Assembly: GCF_900109645.1 (NCBI RefSeq)
Contig: NZ_FOBG01000001.1
Location: 744,001-808,000 of the forward strand
Direction of reading: 5' to 3'
Length of the DNA stretch: 64,000 nucleotides
Source of the DNA: Duganella sp. CF402
GTDB lineage: Bacteria > Pseudomonadota > Gammaproteobacteria > Burkholderiales > Burkholderiaceae_D
Position numbers and translations under genes: made by a program. This document shows positions 29,277-41,668 of the stretch, piece by piece. A model generated the notes under the pieces. That model did not search any database. It worked only from the letters and a program-made list of their open reading frames with translations, and was not told where the DNA came from. Every line of letters begins with the position of its first letter. The first letter of the stretch is position 1.

Positions 29277-29454
29277 AATTCAGGGTCAGCTCTGTCATTT
29301 GGACATACACGCAAGAGATTTGATAAATATCAATGCGCTCATCCCAAATCCAGGTCATTAACTGGCCTGATTTAGATCAGCAATATATGAGCGTGCTTTG
29401 ATATTTCGCAATCGTCATTCACGCGTGTCCAAATGACAGAGCTGACCCTGAATT
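29277..29454. repeat. 178-bp element with perfect 29-bp terminal inverted repeats
   Basis: The left arm (29277-29305) and right arm (29426-29454) are exact reverse complements over 29 bases and contain the word GGGTCAGCTCTGTCATTTGG. The interior is partly self-complementary too (AAATATCAATGCGCTCAT against a later ATGAGCGTGCTTTGATATTT, offset by two bases), so the whole piece could fold into a long hairpin. No target-site duplication or transposase is visible. It resembles a REP/MITE-type element. Confidence 0.7.
29320..29380. promoter_or_regulatory. FNR/Anr-type boxes inside the inverted-repeat element
   Basis: TTGATAAATATCAA (29320-29333) is a perfect TTGAT-N4-ATCAA site. CTGATTTAGATCAG (29367-29380) is a near-match, one base off in each arm. 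Such boxes bind the oxygen-responsive FNR/Anr activators. No gene starts downstream on either strand, so the role is unclear. Confidence 0.4.
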
Positions 29455-29456
29455 GT

Positions 29457-30367
29457 TTACAGGCAATAGCGGTTGCGGCCGGTTTGTTTGGCGCGGTAGA
29501 GGTTGGCGTCGGCGGTGCGGATGATGGGGTTGGGATCGGTGCTGTCGGGCGTCGGTAGCAGGGTCGCCAGGCCCATGCTCAGGGTCACTTGCGGCGTGGT
29601 CGGCGAGGCCGCGTGCGGCAAGGCCAGCTTGCGCACTTCGTCCAGGATGCGGTTGGCCACCACTTCCGTGCCCTCGGCGCCTTCCTGCGGCAGCAGCAGG
29701 ATGAATTCTTCGCCGCCGTAGCGCGCCAGCAGGTCTTGCGGTCGGGCCGCGCAACGCTTCATGGCCGCGCTGACTTGTTGCAGGCAGGTATCGCCGGCCT
29801 GGTGGCCGTAGTGGTCGTTGTAAAGCTTGAAATGGTCGATGTCGATCATGATCACCGACAGCGGCAGCTGCGCCCGCGCGCAGCGGCGCCACTCGGCGTC
29901 CACGGTGTCGTTGAAGTTGCGGCGGTTGGCCACGCCGGTCAGGCCGTCCGTCATGCTCAGCTCGCGCATGGCGTCGGCCTGGCGCTTGATGGTCAGCTGG
30001 CTGCGCACCCGCGCCCGCACCACCGCCACGTTGAACGGCTTGCTGATGAAGTCCACCGCGCCGCCTTCCAGCGCCCGCGTTTCGTCCTCCGGCTGGCTCA
30101 GCGCGGTGACGAAGATCACCGGGATGTCTTGCAGTCGCGGCGAACCGCGCAGGGCCGCCACCACGGCGTAACCATCCATGCCGGGCATGACGGCATCCAG
30201 CAGGATCAGGTCCGGTTGTTGGTCAAGCGCGATTTGCAGCGCCTGCTCGCCGTCCAGCGCGAACAGCACTTCGTGCTCGTCGCGCAGCGCGTGGTGCAGG
30301 ATCTGGATGTTTTCCATTGCATCATCCACCACCAGAATGCGTCCATTCCGGGCCAGATCGGTCCAGC

Positions 30368-30371
<4 letters not shown>
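29457..30371 (-). CDS. Response regulator with diguanylate cyclase (REC-GGDEF)
   Basis: A 304-residue two-domain protein. The N-terminal receiver (residues 11-130) has VVDDAMEN, the phospho-acceptor in LILLDAVMPGMDG and a KPFN lysine loop. The C-terminal GGDEF domain has DGLTGVANRRNF, DIDHFKLYNDHYGHQAGD and the active-site RYGGEEF. RPQD lies five residues before GGEEF, an intact RxxD inhibitory site, so product feedback is likely. It should make cyclic di-GMP when phosphorylated. Its ATG overlaps the stop of the upstream hybrid kinase (ATGA, 30368-30371), so the two work as a pair. Cyclic di-GMP may feed the pilus ATPases encoded further right. Confidence 0.92.
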
Positions 30372-34918
<4,547 letters not shown>

Positions 34919-34936
34919 TTCATAAAGCGGTTTTGT

Positions 34937-36016
34937 TCAGATGGCCTTGCCGCGTGCGTAGGCCCAGCCCAGTTCGGCCATCGGCTTTGCCATCCGGCCC
35001 GATTCGAGCGCCTGGGCGCTGGCAGCGGTGCCGTCGACGTAGCGCTTCATGATGCCTTGCATGATGCTCGCCAGGCGGAACATATTGAATGCCAAATAGA
35101 AATTGAAATCGGCCAGCTGGATGGTCTTGCCGGTGCGCTCGGCGTAGCGCGCGATGTATTGCTGCTGCGACGGGATGCCCAGCGCCGCCAGGTCCAGTCC
35201 GCCGATGCCGCGGAACTTGCCCGGCTCGATGTGCCAGCTCATGCAGTGGTACGAGAAGTCGGCAAACGGGTGGCCCAGGGTCGACAGTTCCCAGTCGAGC
35301 ACCGCCAGGATGCGCGGCTCGGTCGGGTGGAACAGCAGGTTGTCGAGACGGAAGTCGCCGTGCACGATGGCAGTGTCTTCGCCGGGCGGGATGTGGGCCG
35401 GCAGCCAGGCGATCAGCTGGTCCATCGCCTCGATGGTCTCGGTTTGCGAGGCCTGGTACTGCTTGCTCCAGCGCTCGATCTGGCGCGCGAAATAGTTGCC
35501 CGGCTTGCCGTAGTCCGCCAGGCCGATGGCGGTGTAGTCGACCGTGTGCAGCTGCGCCATCACGCGGTTCATTTCATCGTAGATGGCGGCGCGCTCGGCC
35601 GGCGTCATGCCGGGCAGGGCCTGGTCCCACAGCACCCGGCCCTCGACGAACTCCATCACGTAGAAGGCGCGGCCGATCACCGATTCGTCGGTGCACAGCG
35701 CGTACTGGCGGGCGGCAGGGAAGCCATGTTTTTGCAGCGCGTCCATGACGCGGTACTCGCGCTCGATGGCGTGCGCCGACGGCAGCAGCTTGGCGGCCGG
35801 CGCCGGCTTGGTGCGCAGGACGTAATGTTGCACATGCGGCTGGCCGGTGACGGTCAGTTTGAAGGTGGGGTTGGACTGGCCGCCCTTGAACTGCTCGACC
35901 GTCAGTTCGCCTTGCGGGTAGCCCTCGACGTGCTGGCGCAGGTAGGCGTCCAGCGCCGCCAGGTCGAACTGGTGGCGCGCCGATACGGCCTTGGTGCCGA
36001 TGAATTCTTCAAACAT
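34937..36016 (-). CDS. APH-fold phosphotransferase linked to acyl-CoA metabolism
   Basis: A 359-residue aminoglycoside-phosphotransferase-like kinase. The Brenner motif is HGDFRLDNLLF near residue 222 and the metal-binding motif is VLDWELSTLGHP. The N-terminal part KGGQSNPTFKLT and VLRTKP matches the kinase-like domain of ACAD10/ACAD11-type proteins, which act on 4-hydroxyacyl-CoA. It is therefore likely a hydroxyacyl-CoA kinase rather than a drug-resistance enzyme. It lies upstream of the hybrid kinase gene on the same strand, 18 bases away. A near-palindrome upstream resembles one before the acyl-CoA dehydrogenase genes 9 kb to the left, hinting at co-regulation. Confidence 0.85.
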   Translation of the reverse strand: MFEEFIGTKAVSARHQFDLAALDAYLRQHVEGYPQGELTVEQFKGGQSNPTFKLTVTGQPHVQHYVLRTKPAPAAKLLPSAHAIEREYRVMDALQKHGFPAARQYALCTDESVIGRAFYVMEFVEGRVLWDQALPGMTPAERAAIYDEMNRVMAQLHTVDYTAIGLADYGKPGNYFARQIERWSKQYQASQTETIEAMDQLIAWLPAHIPPGEDTAIVHGDFRLDNLLFHPTEPRILAVLDWELSTLGHPFADFSYHCMSWHIEPGKFRGIGGLDLAALGIPSQQQYIARYAERTGKTIQLADFNFYLAFNMFRLASIMQGIMKRYVDGTAASAQALESGRMAKPMAELGWAYARGKAI

Positions 36017-36060
36017 GCTGTCTCCTGCTGTTGTAGGTGTGACAGCTATTCTAAACGAAT

Positions 36061-36080
36061 AAAAGTACGGGCGTGCTTTT
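36061..36080 (-). promoter_or_regulatory. 20-bp near-palindrome upstream of the APH-type kinase gene
   Basis: AAAAGTACGGGCGTGCTTTT reads as AAAAG-ACG-CGT-CTTTT on both strands with one mismatched pair. It lies 44-64 bases upstream of the kinase ATG, next to a TAGAAT-like -10. It resembles the site at 26609-26628. A TetR-type fatty-acid regulator is a plausible binder. Confidence 0.45.
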
Positions 36081-36084
36081 AATT

Positions 36085-36648
36085 TCAGAAGAACAGGGCG
36101 GTGCGCTGGATCACGCTGCCGTTGTTGGTGTAGGCGCCGGTGGCGCGCACCGAGCCGGTGTTGTATTTGCCGTCGTCGAGCTTGCTGTCGACCTGTTCGG
36201 CGAACGAGTCCGGCAGGTTGTCGAGGCGCACGCCGTTGCCGCCGCGTCCGGCCACCACGTCGTTGTAGATGTAGACCGCGCCGCCCTGGGCGCTGGTCAT
36301 GAAGTCGGTGGTGCCGTTGAACGAGCCGGTGATGAAGCCGGACAGCGCCAGGTGCTGCGGCGCCAGCAGGTATTCGCCGATCTGGCCGTCGCCGTTGCCG
36401 TTGCCGGTGGCGCCCGGCGCGTGGGTGGTGCCTTGCACGTCGTCGCCGGGCAGGGCGCGGAATTTGTCCTGGTAGGCGTTGACCGCCGCCGTCAGCGAGG
36501 TCGATTGCTGGATGATGTTCTTAACGCGGGCGCTGTCGATCAGGCCCTGGCCTTTCAGCACGCCGCCCAGCAGCAGGCCGATGATGACCAGTACGATGGC
36601 GATTTCAACCAGGGTGAAGCCTTGTTGGCGGGCGGTGATGGGGCGCAT
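36085..36648 (-). CDS. Type IV pilin-like protein (pseudopilin)
   Basis: A 187-residue prepilin. A short leader MRPITARQQG precedes FTLVEIAIVLVIIGLLLGG, with glycine at -1, phenylalanine at +1 and glutamate at +5, as required for PilD-type processing. A C-terminal globular domain follows, with GDGQIGEYLLAP and DFMTSAQGGAVYIY. The start was put at MRPITA because AAAGGATCT precedes it at the right distance. It follows the left pseudopilus operon by 42 bases but may have its own promoter. The role is a filament subunit or minor pseudopilin, but which machine it joins cannot be told. Confidence 0.85.
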   Translation of the reverse strand: MRPITARQQGFTLVEIAIVLVIIGLLLGGVLKGQGLIDSARVKNIIQQSTSLTAAVNAYQDKFRALPGDDVQGTTHAPGATGNGNGDGQIGEYLLAPQHLALSGFITGSFNGTTDFMTSAQGGAVYIYNDVVAGRGGNGVRLDNLPDSFAEQVDSKLDDGKYNTGSVRATGAYTNNGSVIQRTALFF

Positions 36649-36690
36649 GGGAGATCCTTTCATTGTTATCTGGGTAGTATAGCAAGCAGC

Positions 36691-37416
36691 TCAGGGCTGC
36701 TTCAATCGATCTGATCGATCTGATCGATCTAAGCGATCTAAGCGGTCGGACAGGAATTGCAGTTCGTGCGGGTCGGTAATCTGGCCGCTGCGCAGCAGGC
36801 CGCCGATCAGGGCGCGTGCGGCGTCGCGTTCGTTCATGTCTTCGGCGATGAAGATTTCCAGCTCGCGCGCCCAGGCCGGGACGCCGGGGCCGGTGGCGTG
36901 CAGGCGGATCGCTTCGGCGTAGCGGCGCGCCAGCGGCAGGTCGTGCAGGCGGTGCCTGGCCACCAGCGCCGCATGGGCCAGCCACGGCCAACGGCGGTCG
37001 GGGTCTTCGAGGTAGTTGGCGTAGACGAAGTCCAGCATCCGGCGCGCGCGCGCCGGGTCGGTGACGGCGCCGTACACCTCGCTGGCGGCCAGCAGCGGGT
37101 ACTGGCCGCGCGGATCGAGGTCGAGCACGCGCTGCAGCCAGGCGGCGACTTTGCTGTAATCGAGATCGCGCCAGGCGATGCTGATGCCGGCCTGGTCGTC
37201 GTAGCCTTGCACGTACAGCATGGCGGCCTTGGACAGCGCGACCGGGTCGCCCAGCGCGGCCAGCCGCAGCGTCGCCAGCGCCGGCGCCGGCGGCAAGTCC
37301 TGCGCCCGCGCCCGCGCCGGCGGACGGCTGGCTTGCCAGCCGATTTGCACCATCAGCGCGAGCAGCACCGCCAGCAGCACGCTGCGCGGAGCGGGGCGGA
37401 TGGCGGATGGCTGCAT
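36691..37416 (-). CDS. Membrane-anchored helical-repeat protein of the pseudopilus/ABC operon
   Basis: A 241-residue protein with an N-terminal membrane anchor or signal (SVLLAVLLALMVQIGWQASR) and a mostly helical exported part with TPR/Sel1-like spacing (AWLQRVLDLDPRGQYPLLAASEVYG, ALVARHRLHDLPLARRYAEAIRL). No family is recognised. The C terminus ends in a run of SDR/LDR triplets from a 9-bp tandem repeat. The start at MQPSAI was used because the upstream part of the frame lies in the permease gene. It follows the ABC permease by 8 bases, so it may be an accessory of the transporter or of the pseudopilus. Confidence 0.65.
   Translation of the reverse strand: MQPSAIRPAPRSVLLAVLLALMVQIGWQASRPPARARAQDLPPAPALATLRLAALGDPVALSKAAMLYVQGYDDQAGISIAWRDLDYSKVAAWLQRVLDLDPRGQYPLLAASEVYGAVTDPARARRMLDFVYANYLEDPDRRWPWLAHAALVARHRLHDLPLARRYAEAIRLHATGPGVPAWARELEIFIAEDMNERDAARALIGGLLRSGQITDPHELQFLSDRLDRLDRSDRSDRLKQP
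36705..36749. repeat. 9-bp tandem repeat (ATCGATCTG-like, five units)
   Basis: Units ATCGATCTG, ATCGATCTG, ATCGATCTA, AGCGATCTA and AGCGGTCGG stand in tandem within the last codons of the helical-repeat gene and encode DRL/DRS triplets. Unit length is a multiple of three, so copy-number change keeps the frame. Confidence 0.8.
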
Positions 37417-37424
37417 GGCGGGCC

Positions 37425-38192
37425 TCAGATATTCTTGCGGTGCAGGTCGAACAGCGCGGCGGCGCTCATCAACGCCACGTAGATCGCAGTTTGCGCGGCG
37501 ATGCCGGCCAGCTCGCCGCTGCCGCCGCTGTGGTACACCAGCCAGTCGCTGCGGGTGAACTGGTCGAGGTGCGGCAGCAGCAGCGCCAGGCCGTCGATGC
37601 CGGTGTTGAGCGCTTGCTGGCTGGCGCTCTGCACGCTGGCGGCGCCGTGGCCCAGCAGCTGCAAGGCGGCAATCACGCGCGCCAGCAGGTAGAAGGCAAA
37701 CGCCGCCGCCAGCGCCGGCAGCACCTGGTTCAGGGTCAGCATGCACAGCACGCTGAACGCCGCCACGATCCAGCATTCGCACAGCAGCGAGAATGCCCAC
37801 AGCGCGGCCTGCGCCGGCGGCGCGAAGAACAATCCCAGCGCGCCGAAGCACAGCGCCGGCAGCAGCGCCAGCGCGCCGAAGCCGGCCAGCTTGCCGAACA
37901 GGTAGACGGCGCGCGGCATCGGCAAGGCCATCAGCAATTCCAGTCCCTTGTCATTGGCCTCGCGCGCCATGCTGGTGACCACGAAGGTGGCGATCAGGAA
38001 CACCGCCGCCAGCCGCAGCACCGCGCCCAGCAAGGCCGCCTGCAGTTGCCGGCTCTCGGTCAGCGCCAGTTCATTGAGGAAGCCGCTCATGCCGACCGCG
38101 CCGGCCGCTATCAGCAGCAACAGCCACAGCAGCCGGTTGCGCAAGGCTTCCAGCAGCGTGTAGCGGGCGATGGTGAGGGCCGGCCGCATCAT
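37425..38192 (-). CDS. ABC-2 type transporter permease
   Basis: A 255-residue membrane protein with about six transmembrane helices, starting with ARYTLLEALRNRLLWLLLLIAAG, the pattern of ABC-2 permeases of the NosY/GldF kind. A conserved MAREANDKGLELLMALPMPRA loop lies between helices 2 and 3, and the C terminus reads ALMSAAALFDLHRKN. A single ABC ATPase gene stands 11 kb upstream at the head of the same minus-strand operon and lacks any other permease, so the two probably form one exporter. The ATG overlaps the stop of the pseudopilin gene (ATGA). The substrate is unknown. Confidence 0.8.
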   Translation of the reverse strand: MMRPALTIARYTLLEALRNRLLWLLLLIAAGAVGMSGFLNELALTESRQLQAALLGAVLRLAAVFLIATFVVTSMAREANDKGLELLMALPMPRAVYLFGKLAGFGALALLPALCFGALGLFFAPPAQAALWAFSLLCECWIVAAFSVLCMLTLNQVLPALAAAFAFYLLARVIAALQLLGHGAASVQSASQQALNTGIDGLALLLPHLDQFTRSDWLVYHSGGSGELAGIAAQTAIYVALMSAAALFDLHRKNI

Positions 38193-38902
38193 GGCAGGCG
38201 CTGCGCCGCCACCATGCGGTTGTACAGGATGTTGGGCGAGATCCAGACCACGATATCGTCAAACGTGCCGCCGGGGCTGCGCGGGTCGTCGCTCGGATCG
38301 CGCGCGATCAGCGCGGTGCCGGAGCTTTGCAAATTGGTTTTCTCGTCGAGGTTGCCGGCGCCGGCGTCGGCCACCACGGTGTTCTGGTCGCCGGTCGCGC
38401 CATAGCCGTTGTGGCCGAACGAAATCAGCGCGGCCGGGATGTCGTTGACGGCGGTGGCCGGCGCCAGCTGGCCGTCGCGCCCACGGGTGGCGATGGTGAT
38501 GTCGCGGCTGGTGCGCAGCGAGAACAGCGTGGTCGAATCGGCAAACTCCGGCGTGACCGTGTAGCCCATCAAGCGGTTCCAGCCGTCCAGCCGGCTCACG
38601 CCCAGCGTGGCCCACGGCAGGTAGCCGTAGCGCTTGTTGCAGTTGTTGTTGCTGCGGTCTTCCAGCCCGTTGCTGGCCGAGATGGCCGGGCAAGGCAGGT
38701 AGCCGTTGCGCAGCGCGAAGCCGAACAGCGCTTCGCGCGCCTCGTCCATGACGCGCCGGGTGTCGCTCACGCGGCGCTGCTCCAGCTGCGTCGACAGCGG
38801 CGCGACTATCCCGCCGATCATCAGGCCGACGATCACCAGCGCGATGGCGATCTCCACCAGCGTGAAGCCGGATGGGCGGCGGTACACAAACTTAGGGTTC
38901 AT
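38189..38902 (-). CDS. Pseudopilin of the left pilus/secretion operon
   Basis: A 237-residue prepilin with a short leader (MNPKFVYRRPSG) and the N-terminal helix FTLVEIAIALVIVGLMIGG, with glutamate at +5. The C-terminal domain has cysteines in LPCPAISAS and NNNCNKRYGYLPWATLG, a motif common in large pseudopilins of the MshD/MshO or GspH type. The ATG at 38902 was preferred to that six bases upstream because AAGG is then correctly spaced. It is the only pilin-like gene inside the left operon. It overlaps the small MshK-like gene and is coupled to the permease gene. Confidence 0.85.
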   Translation of the reverse strand: MNPKFVYRRPSGFTLVEIAIALVIVGLMIGGIVAPLSTQLEQRRVSDTRRVMDEAREALFGFALRNGYLPCPAISASNGLEDRSNNNCNKRYGYLPWATLGVSRLDGWNRLMGYTVTPEFADSTTLFSLRTSRDITIATRGRDGQLAPATAVNDIPAALISFGHNGYGATGDQNTVVADAGAGNLDEKTNLQSSGTALIARDPSDDPRSPGGTFDDIVVWISPNILYNRMVAAQRLP

Positions 38903-39398
38903 TGACATCCTTGATGCGGCCGGTATTCAGGTCATAGCGCTGGCCCGGCTTGAGTTTGATTTTTTTCCCGGACGGCATGGTGACGGTCACGCCAGAGGCG
39001 GCGGCTTGCAGGCCCGGCTGCGGCACGCCGTTCAGCCACACCACGCTGCGGTTGCTGTTGCTGCTGCGCAGTATGCCGGTCATGGTGACTGCGGGCGGCG
39101 GCGGTGGCGGCGCTGCGGGGGCGCCGCCGGGGACCGGGCTGACCTGGCCGGGCAGCAGTTCCTCGAACACCGGTGCGGCGCCGGGCGCCGGGGCGCCGCC
39201 GGGCATGCCGGGCGCGGGCGGCTGGCCCTGGGAGTTGGGCAGCAACGCGTTGCGGCTGCCGCGCGCGGCGTCCATCGTGGCGCGTTCGGCCGGCGTGGCG
39301 AACAGCCGGCCCAGCGTCACTTGCGCCGGCGCCGGCGCGGCCGGCAGCAGCAGCGCCAGCGCCGACAGGCAAGGCAGCAGCGAGGCGGCGCGCATCAT
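38892..39398 (-). CDS. Small exported MshK/GspC-like protein
   Basis: A 168-residue protein with a signal peptide (LLPCLSALALLLPAAPAPA), a proline-rich middle and a C-terminal beta domain (VTMTGILRSSNSNRSVVWLNGV ... GKKIKLKPGQRY). The small beta module that reads as a promoter of -GI-RSxxxR-V-LNG- resembles MshK/PilP/GspC-type periplasmic domains that bind the secretin. Its ATG overlaps the stop of the PilO-like gene. The position after the GspL-like and PilO-like genes is that of mshK in the right cluster, supporting the call. Family assignment is by context. Confidence 0.6.
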   Translation of the reverse strand: MMRAASLLPCLSALALLLPAAPAPAQVTLGRLFATPAERATMDAARGSRNALLPNSQGQPPAPGMPGGAPAPGAAPVFEELLPGQVSPVPGGAPAAPPPPPPAVTMTGILRSSNSNRSVVWLNGVPQPGLQAAASGVTVTMPSGKKIKLKPGQRYDLNTGRIKDVNEP

Positions 39399-40090
39399 GA
39401 TTTGCCTTTCGGCGGCATGGCCACGGCCAGTGCGCGCGTTTTCGGCGCGCTGCCGAGGGTGATCCAGTTCAGCGTGCAGTCGGCGCCCAGGGTCGAGGCG
39501 CCCGGCGTGCCGGCCGCCACACCCAGCCGCTTGAGCGAGCAGTCCTGCACCGCCACGTAGCCGCGCTCGCGCAACTCCTGCAGGAAGTTGAACAGGTCCA
39601 GCTCGTGCAGCAGTTCCATGTGCAGGTGCATGCGGCTGCCGCGCAGCTGGTAGTCGCCGAGGTCGAGCGGCGCCTCCAGCGTCACCACCTGCTGCGCTTC
39701 GATTTCGTAGCTGAGCGGCGGCAGCTTGAGCTGGTCCTGGACCTGGCGGATCGCGTCCAGCCAGGCCAGCCGCTGCTCGTCGCCGACCAGGCCGCGCTGG
39801 CGCAGCTCGACGAAGCGATGCTGGAAGTTGCGGATGTCGCGCTTTTCATTGTCGACCTGGGCGTAGCGCGAATAGGCGGCGTCGCGCTTGCGCTGCGCAT
39901 TCTCGGCCCCTTGCGCCGCTTCCTGCAGCTTGATGTAGCTGAGCCATACGCCGACCAGCGCCACCACGATCGCGCCGATCAGGGTCAGCACGGCGGTGCG
40001 CAGCAGCGCGAACTCGGTGATCCAGTACGGCAAGGGCACGCTGGCGGCGGGTTTTTTCTTGGCGGCGGCGGAGGTCGGATTCGGGCTCAT
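39395..40090 (-). CDS. PilO/GspM-like assembly protein
   Basis: A 231-residue bitopic membrane protein. One transmembrane helix near residue 27 (FALLRTAVLTLIGAIVVALV) is followed by a coiled coil (KLQEAAQGAENAQRKRDAAYSRY) and a ferredoxin-like periplasmic domain with LRGSRMHLHMELLHELDLFNFLQEL. This is the PilO/GspM/MshJ layout. It pairs with the GspL-like protein to link the cytoplasmic ATPase to the secretin. The ATG at 40090 overlaps the stop of the GspL-like gene (ATGA); a GTG nine bases earlier is also possible. Confidence 0.75.
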   Translation of the reverse strand: MSPNPTSAAAKKKPAASVPLPYWITEFALLRTAVLTLIGAIVVALVGVWLSYIKLQEAAQGAENAQRKRDAAYSRYAQVDNEKRDIRNFQHRFVELRQRGLVGDEQRLAWLDAIRQVQDQLKLPPLSYEIEAQQVVTLEAPLDLGDYQLRGSRMHLHMELLHELDLFNFLQELRERGYVAVQDCSLKRLGVAAGTPGASTLGADCTLNWITLGSAPKTRALAVAMPPKGKS

Positions 40091-41661
40091 GGCTTCCACA
40101 CCAGGTTCAGGGTGAATTTGGCGCGGCCGGCCGCCACGGCTTGCGGCCCGGCCTTGCCGGCCAGCTTGACCGTGGGGCGGGTGTCGACCGGCGGCTTGTC
40201 GATTTCCACCGTCAGGCGCGGGTGCCTGGCCAGCGCCTGGGCGAACTGGGTCATGCTGTTGACCGCGCTCCGGTAGTCATCCTGGGCGCCGTCGATTTCC
40301 GCTTCCAGCAGCAGCACTTGCGGCGCGCGGCCCGGGATCCCGGCCACCAGCGAGGAAATCGGCGCGGCCGCGTTGTCCTCCTGGCCGGGCGCCGGCGCGT
40401 TGGCGGCCGGCAGGCTGACTTTCCAGTCCAGCTGCAGCAGGCGGATCTCCGGCGTGGCTTCCAGCGCCTTGCTGATGACGGTGGCCATGCCCAGCGGCGT
40501 GGCCGATTGCGTGGCCAGCATGCGCTCGACGGTGACCGCCGCCCGCATATTGGCGGTGCTGGTCACGCGCGGCGGCATTTCGGCCATCAGGCTGCGGTAG
40601 CGGGTGTCGAGCTGCGTGGCTTCCGCCGCCAGCCGCTTGCTGTCGTTGTCGGCGCCGATTTGCTGCCACAGGTTGCTGCCGGTGATGGCGGCGCTGATGA
40701 TGACGATGGCGGCGCTCAGGCCATACAGGTTGACGCGCGCACGCCACATCTTGAAGTAGCGCTGCCAGTCGCCCAGCGTGTAGTGGGTGTCCGGCTTGCG
40801 GCGCGCGAGGAAGGCCAGCAGCATCGGCTCGGCCACTTGCGCGGCCCGTTGTTCGACCTGGTCGTCGCCGGTTTTCAGGCCGACGCGGGCCGCCACCGAT
40901 TCCAGCGACAGCAGCTGGAATTCGGTTTCCGGGCCGTCTTCGCACTGCGCGTCCAGCGCCTCGGTCTCGGCGGCCGGGGCCAGCACCACGGTCTGCAGCA
41001 CGCTGCCGCGCCCGAGCAGGCGCTGGCTGGTCAGGAATTGCTGGGTCTTGCGGGTTTCGGCGCCGACGTCGGTGGGGTTGCCGTCGCGGTCGATGGCCGG
41101 GGTCAGGCGCGAAAACTTCAGCATGCCGTTCTGGAAGTAGCTCTGGCGCCAGCCGGCCGACTGCTGGGTCACCAGCAGCAGGTGTTCGTCGCGCAGCTTG
41201 AGCTTGTGTGCCAGGTCTTCGCTGAGCAGGGTGGTCGAGTACAGGCCGGCCAGCGGAATCTGCAGCCGTTCCAGCGCCTCCACCCACGGCTGCACCGAGG
41301 ACGGATTGGTCAGCGCCGACAGCAGCACGATATCGTCGCGCCGGCCTTCGCTGTCGCGGCCCTGCACCTCGTGGTGGCGGAACGGCGTTTCGCGGTATTG
41401 CTGCAGCAGGCGGCGCTGCAGCAGCTGGCGCGCGGCGCGGCCGCGCACGTGTGGCAGGTTGACGCGCTGGAAGTCTTCCTCGATCAGGTCGGCCAGCAGG
41501 TACACCGGCGCGGCGCGCGCGTGGCTGTCGACATAGTCCATGAAATCGTCGATGCCGGCGCGGGTGTTGGCAAAGCTGACGCCGCCGCTCAGGCGGCCGC
41601 CCTGCCACAGGTAGGCGCACAGCTGGTCGGCGGTCAGGTAGAAGAGATGTTTGCTGAACAC
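40087..41661 (-). CDS. GspL-like protein (fused PilM-PilN type)
   Basis: A 524-residue protein. The N-terminal 300 residues form an actin-like cytoplasmic domain (GVSFANTRAGIDDF, LLSALTNPSSVQPWVEALERL, HLLLVTQQSAGWRQSYF). A transmembrane helix (LYGLSAAIVIISAAITGSNLW, about residue 320) leads into a periplasmic coil and ferredoxin-like domain. In the right MSHA cluster these two parts are separate genes (mshI and the PilN-like gene); here they are one chain as in GspL. It starts with GTG. It is likely to bind the assembly ATPase and the PilO-like protein. It sits seven bases after the platform gene. Confidence 0.75.
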   Translation of the reverse strand: MFSKHLFYLTADQLCAYLWQGGRLSGGVSFANTRAGIDDFMDYVDSHARAAPVYLLADLIEEDFQRVNLPHVRGRAARQLLQRRLLQQYRETPFRHHEVQGRDSEGRRDDIVLLSALTNPSSVQPWVEALERLQIPLAGLYSTTLLSEDLAHKLKLRDEHLLLVTQQSAGWRQSYFQNGMLKFSRLTPAIDRDGNPTDVGAETRKTQQFLTSQRLLGRGSVLQTVVLAPAAETEALDAQCEDGPETEFQLLSLESVAARVGLKTGDDQVEQRAAQVAEPMLLAFLARRKPDTHYTLGDWQRYFKMWRARVNLYGLSAAIVIISAAITGSNLWQQIGADNDSKRLAAEATQLDTRYRSLMAEMPPRVTSTANMRAAVTVERMLATQSATPLGMATVISKALEATPEIRLLQLDWKVSLPAANAPAPGQEDNAAAPISSLVAGIPGRAPQVLLLEAEIDGAQDDYRSAVNSMTQFAQALARHPRLTVEIDKPPVDTRPTVKLAGKAGPQAVAAGRAKFTLNLVWKP

Positions 41662-41668
41662 GATGGCC

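Noticed and set aside
34937..36016. Aminoglycoside resistance gene
   Set aside because: The APH fold is present, but the sequence pattern matches acyl-CoA-linked kinases and the neighbours do not suggest resistance.
36705..36749. The 9-bp repeat as a CRISPR or iteron array
   Set aside because: Units are contiguous with no spacers and lie within a coding frame.
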